Shown here one piece after another: positions 35,845 to 44,587 of a stretch of DNA of 64,000 nt. Position 1 is the stretch's first letter; every line of letters starts with the position of its first letter. Both the position numbers and the translations under genes were made by a program. The notes beneath the pieces were generated by a model that did no database searches, was not told where the DNA came from, and worked only from the letters and a program-made list of their open reading frames with translations. Origin of the DNA: Xanthomonas sp. DAR 80977 (GTDB taxonomy: Bacteria > Pseudomonadota > Gammaproteobacteria > Xanthomonadales > Xanthomonadaceae); assembly GCF_041240605.1 (NCBI RefSeq), contig NZ_CP162487.1:3665001-3729000 (forward strand), given 5' to 3'.

Positions 35845-35869
35845 GCCGCTGGTTCGCCAGCGGCTTTTT
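35845..35869 (+). terminator. intrinsic terminator after the Ala-rich lipoprotein gene
   Basis: GCCGCTGG (35845-35852), TTCG, CCAGCGGC (35857-35864), then TTTTT. The UUCG tetraloop and T-run make this a textbook terminator. Confidence 0.95.
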
Positions 35870-36028
35870 CTTTGCCTGCGATTCGGGTCACGCCCGTCGC
35901 GTCGGCCGGTCGCGCCAGCCGCACCGCGCGCTGCGTGCGGCATTCGGCCGACGCTATGATGGCCGTCGCCTGCCTGCCGGCGGCCGCCATTCCCCCACCG
36001 TTTCCTTTCGCAACGGACCTGCCACGCG

Positions 36029-37717
36029 ATGATCGTCGGTATCGACCTCGGCACCACGCATTCCCTGATCGGCGCCTATTCCGAGCAGGGCAGCCGCCTG
36101 TTTCCCAATGCGCTCGGCGAGTTGCTGACCCCGTCGGTGGTGAGCGTCGACGACAGCGGCATCCTGGTCGGACAGGCCGCGCGCGAGCGCCTGGTCAGCC
36201 ATCCGCAGCGCAGCGTGGCGGCATTCAAGCGCTGGATGGGCAGCGACCGCGAGACCGTGCTGGGCGCGCATCGCTTCCGCCCGGAAGAATTGTCGGCGAT
36301 CGTGCTGCGCGCATTGCTGGCCGATGCCGAGGCCGCGCTCGGCGAGAAGGTGCGCGAAGCGGTGATCAGCGTGCCGGCGTATTTTTCCGATGCGCAGCGC
36401 AAGGCCACCCGCGCCGCCGGCGAACTGGCCGGGATCCGCGTCGAACGGCTGATCAACGAGCCCACCGCGGCCGCCCTCGCCTACGGCCTGCAGGAACGCG
36501 AGGGCCATGGCCGCTTCCTGGTGCTGGACCTGGGCGGCGGCACCTTCGACGTGTCGATCCTGGAGATGTTCGAAGGCGTCATCGAGGTCCACGCCAGCGC
36601 CGGCGACAACTTCCTCGGCGGCGAGGATTTCCTGGAACTGCTGCTGCAGGCGTTCCTGGACGACCACGCGCTCGCGCCGCAGGCGCTGAGCGTGCAGGAA
36701 AGCGGGCAGTTGCGGCGGCGGCTGGAAGCGGCCAAGCGCGCGCTGTCCAGCGCCCAGGAAGCGACGGTGCAGATCAACGTGGCGGGCCAGGCCTTGCACT
36801 GGACGCTGCACGAGGAACGCTTCAACCGCCTGGCCGAACCGCTGCTGCAACGCATGCGCGCGCCGCTGGAACGGGCGATGCGCGATGCGCGGCTGCAGCC
36901 GGCGCAACTGGACGAGATCGTGCTGGTCGGCGGCGCCACGCGCATGCCGCTGGTCGCCCGGCTGGTCACGCGCATGTTCGGGCGGCTGCCGATGCGCCAC
37001 ATCAACCCCGACCAGGCAGTGGCGCTGGGCGCGGCGGTGGCGGCCGGGATGAAGGCTCGCGACGCCGCGCTGGAGGAAGTGATCCTCACCGACGTGTGCC
37101 CGTACACGCTCGGCACCGAGGTCGCCTCGCACGACGCGCAAGGCCAGCTGCGCACCGGCCTGTTCCATCCGATCATCCAGCGCAACAGCACCGTGCCGAT
37201 CAGCCGCGAGGACGACTTCTACCCGGTCCACGACGAGCAGGAACACCTGGTGATCGACGTCTACCAGGGCGAGAGCCCGCTGGTGGCCAAGAACATCAAG
37301 CTCGGCGAGCTGCGGATGACGCTGCCCAGGCACCTGCCCAGGGCCGAGAAAGGCGTCACCGCGCGCTTCACCTACGACAACAACGGCCTGCTGCAGGTGG
37401 AAGTGACCGAGCATCACGGCGGCCGCAAGCACGAACTGATCCTGGAGCAGAACCCCGGCCTGCTCGACGCCGAGCAGATCCGCGCACGGCTGGCCGCATT
37501 GCAGGCGCTGAAGATCCATCCGCGCGACCAGCAGGACAACCTGAGCCTGCTCGCGCGCGCCGAACGCATGTACGAGGAATACCTGGACCTGCGCGAGCAG
37601 ATCCAGGCCTGGATCGTCGCCTTCCGCGGCGCGCTCGACACCCAGGACCTGCGCCTGATCGACGACCACCGCCAGCGCCTCGGCGAGGCCCTGGACGCAC
37701 TGGAGCGGCGCGCTTGA
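36029..37717 (+). CDS. hscC: Hsp70-type chaperone HscC
   Basis: A 562-residue Hsp70. It has GIDLGTTHSLIGAY at the N-terminus, DLGGGTFDVSILEM, the adenosine loop VLVGGATRMPLV and a shortened substrate-binding domain, as in E. coli HscC (about 556). Client proteins are unknown in general; the E. coli protein interacts with sigma-70 and pairs with DjlB/DjlC. The TTG start of the J-like gene overlaps its stop (TTGA), so the pair is translationally coupled. GATC-rich DNA precedes the ATG without a strong Shine-Dalgarno. Confidence 0.93.
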   Translation: MIVGIDLGTTHSLIGAYSEQGSRLFPNALGELLTPSVVSVDDSGILVGQAARERLVSHPQRSVAAFKRWMGSDRETVLGAHRFRPEELSAIVLRALLADAEAALGEKVREAVISVPAYFSDAQRKATRAAGELAGIRVERLINEPTAAALAYGLQEREGHGRFLVLDLGGGTFDVSILEMFEGVIEVHASAGDNFLGGEDFLELLLQAFLDDHALAPQALSVQESGQLRRRLEAAKRALSSAQEATVQINVAGQALHWTLHEERFNRLAEPLLQRMRAPLERAMRDARLQPAQLDEIVLVGGATRMPLVARLVTRMFGRLPMRHINPDQAVALGAAVAAGMKARDAALEEVILTDVCPYTLGTEVASHDAQGQLRTGLFHPIIQRNSTVPISREDDFYPVHDEQEHLVIDVYQGESPLVAKNIKLGELRMTLPRHLPRAEKGVTARFTYDNNGLLQVEVTEHHGGRKHELILEQNPGLLDAEQIRARLAALQALKIHPRDQQDNLSLLARAERMYEEYLDLREQIQAWIVAFRGALDTQDLRLIDDHRQRLGEALDALERRA

Positions 37718-39267
37718 ACTGGGCGTTGCGGTGGCTGCAGCTGCCGCCGGACGCCGACGCCAACGCGATCAAGCGCAGCTACGCCAAGCTGCTGCGCCAG
37801 CATCGCCCGGATACCGACCCGGAAGGCTTCCAGCAACTGCACGCGGCCTACCAGGCGGCGCTGGCCTGGGCGCAGGCGCGCGATGCGGCATCCGGCGAGG
37901 AAGAGGACGAAGACGAGGATCGCGTCCCGGGGGACGCGGCGAGCAGCGGCGATGGCGTTGGCGCCAACGATGACATTGGCTGCGGCAATCACGGCGACGA
38001 CGGTGATGAGGCATGCCCGAATCCGACGACGGCGCCCGCCACGCACAGCGATTCCCTCGATGGCCAGCAACTCGATGGCCACCAGCGCCACCCGCAAACC
38101 GACGGCCGCGCCCCGCCCCTGGCCGGGCGGCAACAGCCGCCACCATCACCGCACCCCAGCGCCGCGCCGCACGCGTTCGACCCCGACGCGCTGTGCGACG
38201 AACTCCTCGCCCTGGCCACGCGCGCCGAGCCGCAAGCGCTGCAGCAGTGGCTGGAACGCCAACCGGCGCTATGGTCGCTGCGCGACAAGACCCAGGTCGG
38301 CTGGCTGCTGTGCCGCCGCTTGCAACAGCGGGTACCGCCGATCCACAACGACAGTTTCGCCGTCCTGCTCGGCTTCTTCGGCCTGGACGACATCGCCGCC
38401 GGCAGCGCCGCGCAGAGCTTGCCGCTGCTGCAGGAACGCCTGCACCTGGTCTGGGAAGTGCAGCCGGAAAACGCCGAGGCGCTGGCCCGGCGGGTCTATC
38501 CCACCAGCGCCGACCAATACCGGGTGCCCGCGCTGATGCGCCAGCTGACGCGTCCGTTCGCGTTGCCGCAGGCGCTCTGGGCCAGCCTGCTGCCGGGACG
38601 GCCGCTGGCCTTGCGGCGCCTGCTGCTGCGCCTGGACCAGGGCCGTCTGGACACGCTGCCGGCACCGGTGGATCGGCAGCAGGTCGGCTTCTGGATGAGC
38701 GCCACCGACGCCGGCTACCTGACCCGCGCGCGGCTGCAGGTCGGCCTGGCGCGTTGCGCCGCGGGTGCGCTGCTGCTGACGGTCGTGCTGTCGCTGCTGG
38801 CCGCGCTCAGCGTCCTGTCGCCGGAGCCGCTGTCGATGTCCTATGCGGCCTCGCGCAGCGGCATGGGCGCGCTGGCGATCGCGGCGCTGTGGGCGGCGTG
38901 GCTGCTCGCCGGCACGCTGCTGCGCTGGCAGAGCGAACCGGAGTCGGACACGCGCTCGCCGGCGCCGCACTGGCTACGCTGGTCGTGCGTTCCGCTGCTG
39001 GCGGGCATCGGCCTGGGCGTGAGCGAGATCCGCGGGCAGTCCCTGGTCGGCGGCGTCATCGCCACCATCGCGCTGCTGTTGTCGATGGTGCGGCTATGGC
39101 GGCGAAGCGGGCGGCCCTACCGCCCGAACAGCACCGTTCTTTGGCTGGCCTTCCTGACTCCCAGCCTGGCCCAGTCGCTCCCTGTCCCGCTCGGCGCGGC
39201 ACTGGCGCTGGGCCTGTGGGCATGGGACCTGCTGCGCCACCGCCGGCTGCGCTGGCGGCGTTCCTGA
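37714..39267 (+). CDS. J-like cochaperone coupled to HscC, with membrane segments
   Basis: A 517-residue protein. The N-terminal 60 residues are a J domain (LRWLQLPPDADANAIKRSYA, KLLRQHRPDTDPEGFQQLH). The HPD is diverged to HRPD, as in the DjlB/DjlC partners of HscC. A long acidic then His/Pro-rich linker (about 60-145) follows. A globular middle contains ALCDELLALATRAE. Several hydrophobic helices occur at about 345-500 (GALLLTVVLSLLAALSVL and others), so the protein is anchored in the inner membrane. The start is TTG at 37714, overlapping the hscC stop. It should stimulate the HscC ATPase at the membrane. Confidence 0.82.
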   Translation: MNWALRWLQLPPDADANAIKRSYAKLLRQHRPDTDPEGFQQLHAAYQAALAWAQARDAASGEEEDEDEDRVPGDAASSGDGVGANDDIGCGNHGDDGDEACPNPTTAPATHSDSLDGQQLDGHQRHPQTDGRAPPLAGRQQPPPSPHPSAAPHAFDPDALCDELLALATRAEPQALQQWLERQPALWSLRDKTQVGWLLCRRLQQRVPPIHNDSFAVLLGFFGLDDIAAGSAAQSLPLLQERLHLVWEVQPENAEALARRVYPTSADQYRVPALMRQLTRPFALPQALWASLLPGRPLALRRLLLRLDQGRLDTLPAPVDRQQVGFWMSATDAGYLTRARLQVGLARCAAGALLLTVVLSLLAALSVLSPEPLSMSYAASRSGMGALAIAALWAAWLLAGTLLRWQSEPESDTRSPAPHWLRWSCVPLLAGIGLGVSEIRGQSLVGGVIATIALLLSMVRLWRRSGRPYRPNSTVLWLAFLTPSLAQSLPVPLGAALALGLWAWDLLRHRRLRWRRS

Positions 39268-39357
39268 ACGCGAGCCGGCGGCGCGCGTCGGCATTGACGC
39301 CGGCTGCATGCGCGCCCGCCTAGGCTGCGCCGCATCACCCAGCAACGGAGAACGCGC

Positions 39358-39717
39358 ATGAACAAGACCCCGATCGTGGCAGTGGCACTGCTGGGCGCCC
39401 TGGCGCTGGCCGCCTGCCAAGGCCCGGAAGCGCAACAGGCGCAACGCGACGCCAAGGTCGCCGCCGAGCAGACCGGCGAAGCGGCCAAGGAAGCCGCCGA
39501 CCAGGCCGCGCAGACCGGCCGCGAAGTCGCCGCCGACGCCCGCGACGCCGCGCACCGCGCCGCCAACTCCGAGGCCGTGCAGGATGCCTCGGCCGCCGCC
39601 AAGGAAGCGGCGGCCGACGCCACCGAGGCGACCGCCAGCGCGGCGCAGAAGCTCGCCGACAAGGCCCGCGAGAACGCCAACGAAGACCCGCACAACGGCG
39701 ACAAAGAAACGCATTGA
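39358..39717 (+). CDS. second Ala-rich helical lipoprotein
   Basis: A 119-residue lipoprotein with a signal peptide ending LALAAC-Gln. The mature part has repeating Ala/Glu/Lys/Asp units (AEQTGEAAKEAADQAAQTGR, AKEAAADATEATASAA) with no aromatic residues, similar to the protein at 35473. The acid residues and length suggest a soluble helical rod anchored at the outer membrane. AACGGAGAACGCGC precedes the ATG. A large hairpin follows the stop. Confidence 0.78.
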   Translation: MNKTPIVAVALLGALALAACQGPEAQQAQRDAKVAAEQTGEAAKEAADQAAQTGREVAADARDAAHRAANSEAVQDASAAAKEAAADATEATASAAQKLADKARENANEDPHNGDKETH

Positions 39718-39723
39718 ACGCAG

Positions 39724-39759
39724 CCCGCCGCACCCGCGCAACGCGCGGGATGCGGCGGG
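39724..39759 (+). terminator. 16-bp hairpin with one bulge after the second lipoprotein gene
   Basis: CCCGCCGCACCCGCGC (39724-39739), AAC, then GCGCGGG-A-TGCGGCGGG (39743-39759). Seven bases after the stop. There is no T-run, so a Rho-independent role is uncertain. Confidence 0.55.
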
Positions 39760-39913
39760 TGGCGTGGCGCCGCGGCGTACTGCGCCACCACGCTGCCGCC
39801 ACAGCAACAGCGGCCCCGCGCTGGCGTCGCAAGCTCGCCGAGCCATGGCGTGACCTGCGACTCTCTTTGCGTGCGCCGCGTCGGCCGAGCCGGTCCCTGG
39901 TTACAATCCGCGC

Positions 39914-41623
39914 ATGTCGACGTTCCATCGCGTGCGGATCAGAACCCGCCTAGCGCTTCTGTTCTCGGCCCTGGTCTTCGTCCTGATCGGGTTCGGCGTG
40001 TTCACCGGTGCGCAGCGTTCGATTTCCGATGCGGCGCGCGTGGCCCATACCCACCAGGTGCTGCGCAGCATCGACGAAGTGCAGTCGACCCTGCTGCAGG
40101 CCGAAACCTCGGCGCGCGGCTACGAACTGACCGGCAACCAGGCCTACCTGAGCAACTACCGCGACAGCGCCGAACGCGTGCCGCGGCACCTGGCGCAAGT
40201 GCGTGCCCTGGTCGCCGACAACCCGGTGCAGGTGGCCAACGTGGACGTCCTGCGGCGGCTGGTGCAGGCGCGGCTGGCGCAGATGCAGCAGATGCTCGAG
40301 ATCTACCAGCGCGACGGACTGCAGGCGCTGCAGCAGGCGATGGCGCCGAGCGTGTTCAAGGACTCCAGCGCGATCCGCGATCACGTGCAGCAGATGATCG
40401 AACTGGAGCAACAGCTGCTGCAGAGCCGCGACCGCTCCAACCAGCGCAGTTCCGATCTGCTGCTGGCCCTGGCCCTGGCCGGCATCCCGTTCGGCCTGGG
40501 CAGCGTGTGCGTGGTCTACGCGCTGCTGTTCCGCGAATTGCGCAACCGCAGCAGCGCCGAGCAGGCCGCCTCGATCGCCAACGACAAGCTGGCCGCCAGC
40601 GTGCAGGACCTGGAGCGCACCAGCGCCGACCTCAATGCGCTCAGCCGCTACACCGGCCTGCTGCAGAGCTGCGTGGACCCCAAGGAAGCGCTGGCGGTGA
40701 CCGCGCGCATGCTCGCCGCGCTGATGCCCGACGCCGGCGGCAGCGTGTACCTGTTGCGTGCGTCCAGGGACCGCGCCGAGTCCATCGTCGCCTGGGGCCA
40801 GGCGCCTGTGCGCAGCGAACCGACCGTGGCGCCGGAGGAGTGCTGGGCATTGCGCCGCGACAAGGCGCATTTCGTGCACGCGCTGCGCCACGACTCCGCG
40901 TGCGCGCATCTGCTCGACGATCCGCAGGCCATCGGCGCCAGCAGCGCCTGCATTCCGCTGTCGGCGCAGGGCACGCAGCTGGGCTTCGTGTTCCTGGCCG
41001 GCCCCGGTCCCGGGCCGCTGGCGCGCATCGGCATCGCCGAGGCCGCGGCCGAACAGCTGTCGCTGGCGCTGAGCAACCTGCGCCTGCGCGAATCGCTGCG
41101 CCTGCAATCGATCCGCGATCCGCTCACCGGCCTGTTCAACCGCCGCTATCTGGAGGAGTCGCTGAACCACGAACTGGCGCGCTGCGCCCGCCGTGCGGTG
41201 CCGCTGTCGCTGCTGATGCTGGACGTGGACCACTTCAAGCACTTCAACGACCTGCATGGCCACGGCGGCGGCGACAGCCTGCTCGCCGCGGTCGGGCAGA
41301 TGCTCGCCTCGCGGCTGCGCGGCGAGGACATCGCCTGCCGCTACGGCGGCGAGGAATTCACCGTGATCCTGCCGGAGACCGGCGCCGAGGCGGCGCTGGC
41401 GATCGCCGAGCAGCTGCGCGGCGCCGCGCAGCAGATCAGCACCACGCTGGACGGCAAGGCGCTGCCGGGGGTGACGCTCTCGATCGGGCTGGCCAGCTAC
41501 TCGCGCGACGGCGTGGTCGCCACCACCCTGCTGCGCAAGGCCGATGCGGCGCTGTACCGGGCCAAGCGCAGCGGCCGCAACCAGGTGCAGCAGTTCGATC
41601 CGGCGCTGGACGGGATGGGTTGA
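39914..41623 (+). CDS. CHASE3-GAF-GGDEF diguanylate cyclase
   Basis: A 569-residue inner-membrane protein. It has a first membrane segment at about 15-35, a periplasmic CHASE3 domain to about 175, a second membrane segment near 180-205 (LLALALAGIPFGLGSVCVVY), a GAF domain at about 240-385 and a GGDEF domain at about 400-560. The active loop is YGGEEF. The inhibitory site RxxD (RGED) sits five residues before it, so product inhibition is expected. It should make c-di-GMP in response to an outside signal. ATG 39914 has no close strong Shine-Dalgarno (TTACAATCCGCGC before it). Confidence 0.9.
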   Translation: MSTFHRVRIRTRLALLFSALVFVLIGFGVFTGAQRSISDAARVAHTHQVLRSIDEVQSTLLQAETSARGYELTGNQAYLSNYRDSAERVPRHLAQVRALVADNPVQVANVDVLRRLVQARLAQMQQMLEIYQRDGLQALQQAMAPSVFKDSSAIRDHVQQMIELEQQLLQSRDRSNQRSSDLLLALALAGIPFGLGSVCVVYALLFRELRNRSSAEQAASIANDKLAASVQDLERTSADLNALSRYTGLLQSCVDPKEALAVTARMLAALMPDAGGSVYLLRASRDRAESIVAWGQAPVRSEPTVAPEECWALRRDKAHFVHALRHDSACAHLLDDPQAIGASSACIPLSAQGTQLGFVFLAGPGPGPLARIGIAEAAAEQLSLALSNLRLRESLRLQSIRDPLTGLFNRRYLEESLNHELARCARRAVPLSLLMLDVDHFKHFNDLHGHGGGDSLLAAVGQMLASRLRGEDIACRYGGEEFTVILPETGAEAALAIAEQLRGAAQQISTTLDGKALPGVTLSIGLASYSRDGVVATTLLRKADAALYRAKRSGRNQVQQFDPALDGMG

Positions 41624-41830
41624 GGCGATCGGCGCGATGGGGCCGGCGCGCCGTGCCTGTGCTGGACATCTGCCGCCCCGGTGCCCGCACACGGCCATGC
41701 CGCTGCCCGATCGTGCCGCGGGCCCTGGACCCGATCGCGGCGTACGAAGCGCGCTTTAGCGATGGTTGTCACAAAATCGAAGCGGTAGAGCGGCGATAGT
41801 CGGGATTCCCCCGACTGGAGACGTCTTCGC

Positions 41831-42373
41831 ATGTCCATCTGGAAAGATCAGGGTACCCCGCGCAAGGACGGCCTGCCGCTGCCCGGCACGCCCGCGGCCG
41901 CTGCCGTGCCCGAACCGCGTCCGGCCGCCGACCCGGCGATCGGCGAGTCCGCCGCAGCGGTCGCCGCCGCCGCCCCCACCCCCGTGCGCGCCGCACCGCC
42001 GGCGGCGAAGGAGTCGCTGATCGCTGCCGACATCACCATCGAGGGCAAGATCGAAGGCGCCGGCCATATCCGCATCGCCGGCAAGTTCAAGGGCGACGTC
42101 AACGTGCAGGGCGACCTGACCATCGAGACCGGAGCCAAGCTCAGCGGCGGCGTGCGCGCCAACAAGGTGATCATCGCCGGCGAGCTGGAAGGCAATATCG
42201 AATCGGCCTCGCAGGTGGAGTTGCTGGCGTCCGGCGCGTTGATCGGCGACGTCAAGGCCGGTTCGCTGACCGTGGCCTCCGGCGCGCGGATGCGCGGCCA
42301 GGCCGACTTCGGCTGGGAAGACGACAAGGGCCGCAAGGGCGGCAAGGCCACGGAGCCCGACGCCGGCGCATGA
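41831..42373 (+). CDS. bactofilin
   Basis: A 180-residue cytoskeletal protein. An Ala/Pro-rich N-terminal tail (about 60 residues) is followed by the bactofilin right-handed beta-helix core: DITIEGKIEGAGHIRIAGKF, KGDVNVQGDLTIETGAKLSG, ANKVIIAGELEGNIES and so on, with hydrophobics every second residue and Gly at turns. Bactofilins polymerise without nucleotide and position cell-wall enzymes or stalk components. The ATG lies after GACTGGAGACGTCTTCGC. The next gene overlaps its stop by ATGA. Confidence 0.92.
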   Translation: MSIWKDQGTPRKDGLPLPGTPAAAAVPEPRPAADPAIGESAAAVAAAAPTPVRAAPPAAKESLIAADITIEGKIEGAGHIRIAGKFKGDVNVQGDLTIETGAKLSGGVRANKVIIAGELEGNIESASQVELLASGALIGDVKAGSLTVASGARMRGQADFGWEDDKGRKGGKATEPDAGA

Positions 42374-42738
42374 GCACGCCGCGTCCCGGCACCCCGGGGG
42401 CGACCCGGACCTGCCCGCACTGCAAGGCGACGATCCTGGAGAGCGCCAGCGTCTGCCCTGCCTGCAAGCACCACCTGCGCTTCGACTCGGCGGTGCTGCA
42501 GCAATCGGCGCCGACCGCGACGGTGCCGCTGCGCGTGCAGGGCACCATCCAGCATCCCGCCGACGGCACCGCGTGGGAATACACGGTGGTGGTGACGATC
42601 CGCAACGGCCGCGGCGAGGAGATCAAGCGCCAGCTGGTCGGCGTCGGCGCGATGCAGGACGGCGAGGAGCGCAGCTTCACCCTGTCGGTGGAAGCGACCC
42701 AGGCCAAGGGCGGCGGCAAGCGCGGGACGCGGCATTGA
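42370..42738 (+). CDS. zinc-ribbon protein coupled to bactofilin
   Basis: A 122-residue protein. The N-terminus carries CPHCKATILESASVCPACKH, a four-Cys zinc ribbon. The rest (about 45-115) has alternating beta strands (AWEYTVVVTIRNGRGEEIKR, SFTLSVEATQAKGGGK) of unknown fold. Its start ATG overlaps the bactofilin TGA, so the two are cotranslated and probably work together; a role in anchoring or regulating the bactofilin filament is a guess. A heptamer repeat run starts three bases after the stop. Confidence 0.8.
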   Translation: MSTPRPGTPGATRTCPHCKATILESASVCPACKHHLRFDSAVLQQSAPTATVPLRVQGTIQHPADGTAWEYTVVVTIRNGRGEEIKRQLVGVGAMQDGEERSFTLSVEATQAKGGGKRGTRH

Positions 42739-42740
42739 GA

Positions 42741-42766
42741 CGGGGACTCGGGACTCGGGACTCGCG
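42741..42766. repeat. heptamer-repeat run directly after the zinc-ribbon gene
   Basis: GGGGACTCGGGACTCGGGAC and CTCGCGAATAGCC after it. It begins 3 bases after the stop codon of the plus-strand gene, like the other elements of the family. Confidence 0.7.
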
Positions 42767-42776
42767 AATAGCCTAG

Positions 42777-42814
42777 CCCCTCTCCCACCGGGAGAGGGGT
42801 TGGGGTGAGGGTAC
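42777..42814. repeat. dispersed repeat, CCCCTCTCCC type, copy 2
   Basis: CCCCTCTCCCACCGGGAGAGGGG followed by TTGGGGTGAGGGTACG is the reverse complement of the sequence at 12141-12180. It lies between the convergent zinc-ribbon and acyl-CoA dehydrogenase genes and could fold into a hairpin at the ends of both. Confidence 0.75.
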
Positions 42815-42836
42815 GGCGCGCAGCCATGCCGCACGC

Positions 42837-44477
42837 TTACGGCAAGGCATGCGCCAGCAGTTCCTCCACCGGCACATCCCCCTCCAGCGTCCCGAACGCC
42901 AGCCCGTGCGCGCCGGCCAGACGACTGCGCACGAACGCCTCGGCAGCGGGACTGGCGCTGCACAGCAGCAGCGCGGCCTGCAGGGCCAGCGCGATGCGTT
43001 CGGCGATGCGCCGCGCGGCGTATTCGTCCACCTCGCCGTTGCCGGCCAGCGGCGCGCGCAGCGCGTCCAGCGCCTTGTCGTAGTCCGGGTCGCTGCCGGC
43101 CGCGGTTTCCAGCTCGGCCAGCAACGCCGCCGCGCTGGCCGGCTCGCGCGTCAGCGCACGCAGCACGTCCAGGCACTGGATGTTGCCGCTGCCTTCCCAG
43201 ATCGAATTCAACGGCGCCTGCCGGTACAGCCGCGGCAGGATCGATTCCTCGACATAGCCGGCACCGCCGAGGCATTCCTGCGCTTCGTTGACGAAGGCCG
43301 CTGCGCGCTTGCACAGCCAGTACTTGCCCAGCGCGGTGGCGATGCGCGCGAACGCGGCTTCGGCCGGATCGCGCTCGGCCGCATCCACCGCGCGCGCCAC
43401 GCGCATGGCGAACGCGGTGGCGGCCTCGGACTCGAGCGCCAGGTCGGCGAGCACGTTGCGCATCAGCGGCTGCTCGACCAGGCGCTTGCCGAACGCGAGG
43501 CGGTGCCGCGCGTGATGCAGCGCCTGCGCCAGCGCCATGCGCATCTGCGCGGCGGCGGCGAGCATGCAGTCCAGCCGGGTCAGCATCACCATGCCGATGA
43601 TGCGCGCCACGCCGCGCCCTTCCTCGCCGATGCGCTGCGCCCAGGCGCCGGCGAACTCCACCTCGCTGGACGCGTTCGACCAGTCGCCGAGCTTGTCCTT
43701 CAGCCGCATCAGGCGCAGCGCGTTGAGCCGGCCGTCGGGCAGGCGCCGCGGCAGCAGGAAACAGCTCAGCCCGCCCGGCGCCTGCGCCAGCACCAGGAAG
43801 CCGTCGGACATCGGCGCGGAGAAGAACCACTTGTGCCCGACCAAGGCGTACTCGCCCTCGCCGCCCAGCGGCGTGGCGACGGTGGCGTTGCTGCGCACGT
43901 CCGAGCCGCCCTGCTTCTCGGTCATGCCCATGCCCAGGGTGATGCCGGCCTTGTCGGCGATCGGCACGTCGCGCGGGTCGTAGTGCGGCGCGGCGGCCTT
44001 GTCCGCCCAGTCGCGCAGCGCCGGTTCCTGGCGCAGCACCGCGACCGCGGCATGGGTCATGGTCAGCGGACAACTGGTGCCGGCCTCGGCCTGGTGGTGC
44101 AGGTAGCTCAGCGCCGCCCGCGCCACATGCGCGCCCGGCTGCGGCGTGTGCCAGGACAGGCCGGCCACGCCGTGCGTCTTCGCCGCCGCCAGCAACTGGT
44201 GATAGGCCGGATGGAAGTCGACCGTGTCGATGCGCTGCCCATAGCGATCGTGCGTGCGCAGCCGCGGCCGGTCGCGGTTGGCGTCGAAGCCGAGCCGGTA
44301 CAGCGTGTCGCCGGCCAGCGCGCCGTACGTCGCCAGCTGCGCGGCGAACGCGTCGCCGCCTTCGCGCGCGACCGCGGCGCGCAGCACCGCATCGTCGGCC
44401 CACAGGTCGCGCGGCTCGAACGGCGGCGGCTGGTTGTCGACCACGTGCGTGGCGAAGGCGGGCAGTTCGGTTTGCAT
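42837..44477 (-). CDS. AidB-like acyl-CoA dehydrogenase
   Basis: A 546-residue flavoprotein of the AidB branch. The distinguishing features are GMTEKQGGSDVR, a longer C-terminal domain and RLYRQAPLNSIWEGSGNIQC near residue 430. AidB is part of the adaptive response to alkylating agents in E. coli, binding DNA, but the dehydrogenase activity is low. GGGAGGGAGATGC precedes the ATG at 44477. It is divergent from the ligase-associated exonuclease with about 110 bases between starts, so both DNA-repair related units might share control. Confidence 0.88.
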   Translation of the reverse strand: MQTELPAFATHVVDNQPPPFEPRDLWADDAVLRAAVAREGGDAFAAQLATYGALAGDTLYRLGFDANRDRPRLRTHDRYGQRIDTVDFHPAYHQLLAAAKTHGVAGLSWHTPQPGAHVARAALSYLHHQAEAGTSCPLTMTHAAVAVLRQEPALRDWADKAAAPHYDPRDVPIADKAGITLGMGMTEKQGGSDVRSNATVATPLGGEGEYALVGHKWFFSAPMSDGFLVLAQAPGGLSCFLLPRRLPDGRLNALRLMRLKDKLGDWSNASSEVEFAGAWAQRIGEEGRGVARIIGMVMLTRLDCMLAAAAQMRMALAQALHHARHRLAFGKRLVEQPLMRNVLADLALESEAATAFAMRVARAVDAAERDPAEAAFARIATALGKYWLCKRAAAFVNEAQECLGGAGYVEESILPRLYRQAPLNSIWEGSGNIQCLDVLRALTREPASAAALLAELETAAGSDPDYDKALDALRAPLAGNGEVDEYAARRIAERIALALQAALLLCSASPAAEAFVRSRLAGAHGLAFGTLEGDVPVEELLAHALP

Positions 44478-44587
44478 GCATCTCCCTCCCAGAAGCGCTT
44501 GCCGCATTGTGGCCGATCCGCGCGCGCGGTGAATCGCCCGGCCTGGATTCTCATCTCCTGCACACCGGCTTGGACACAGTGGCGGCC

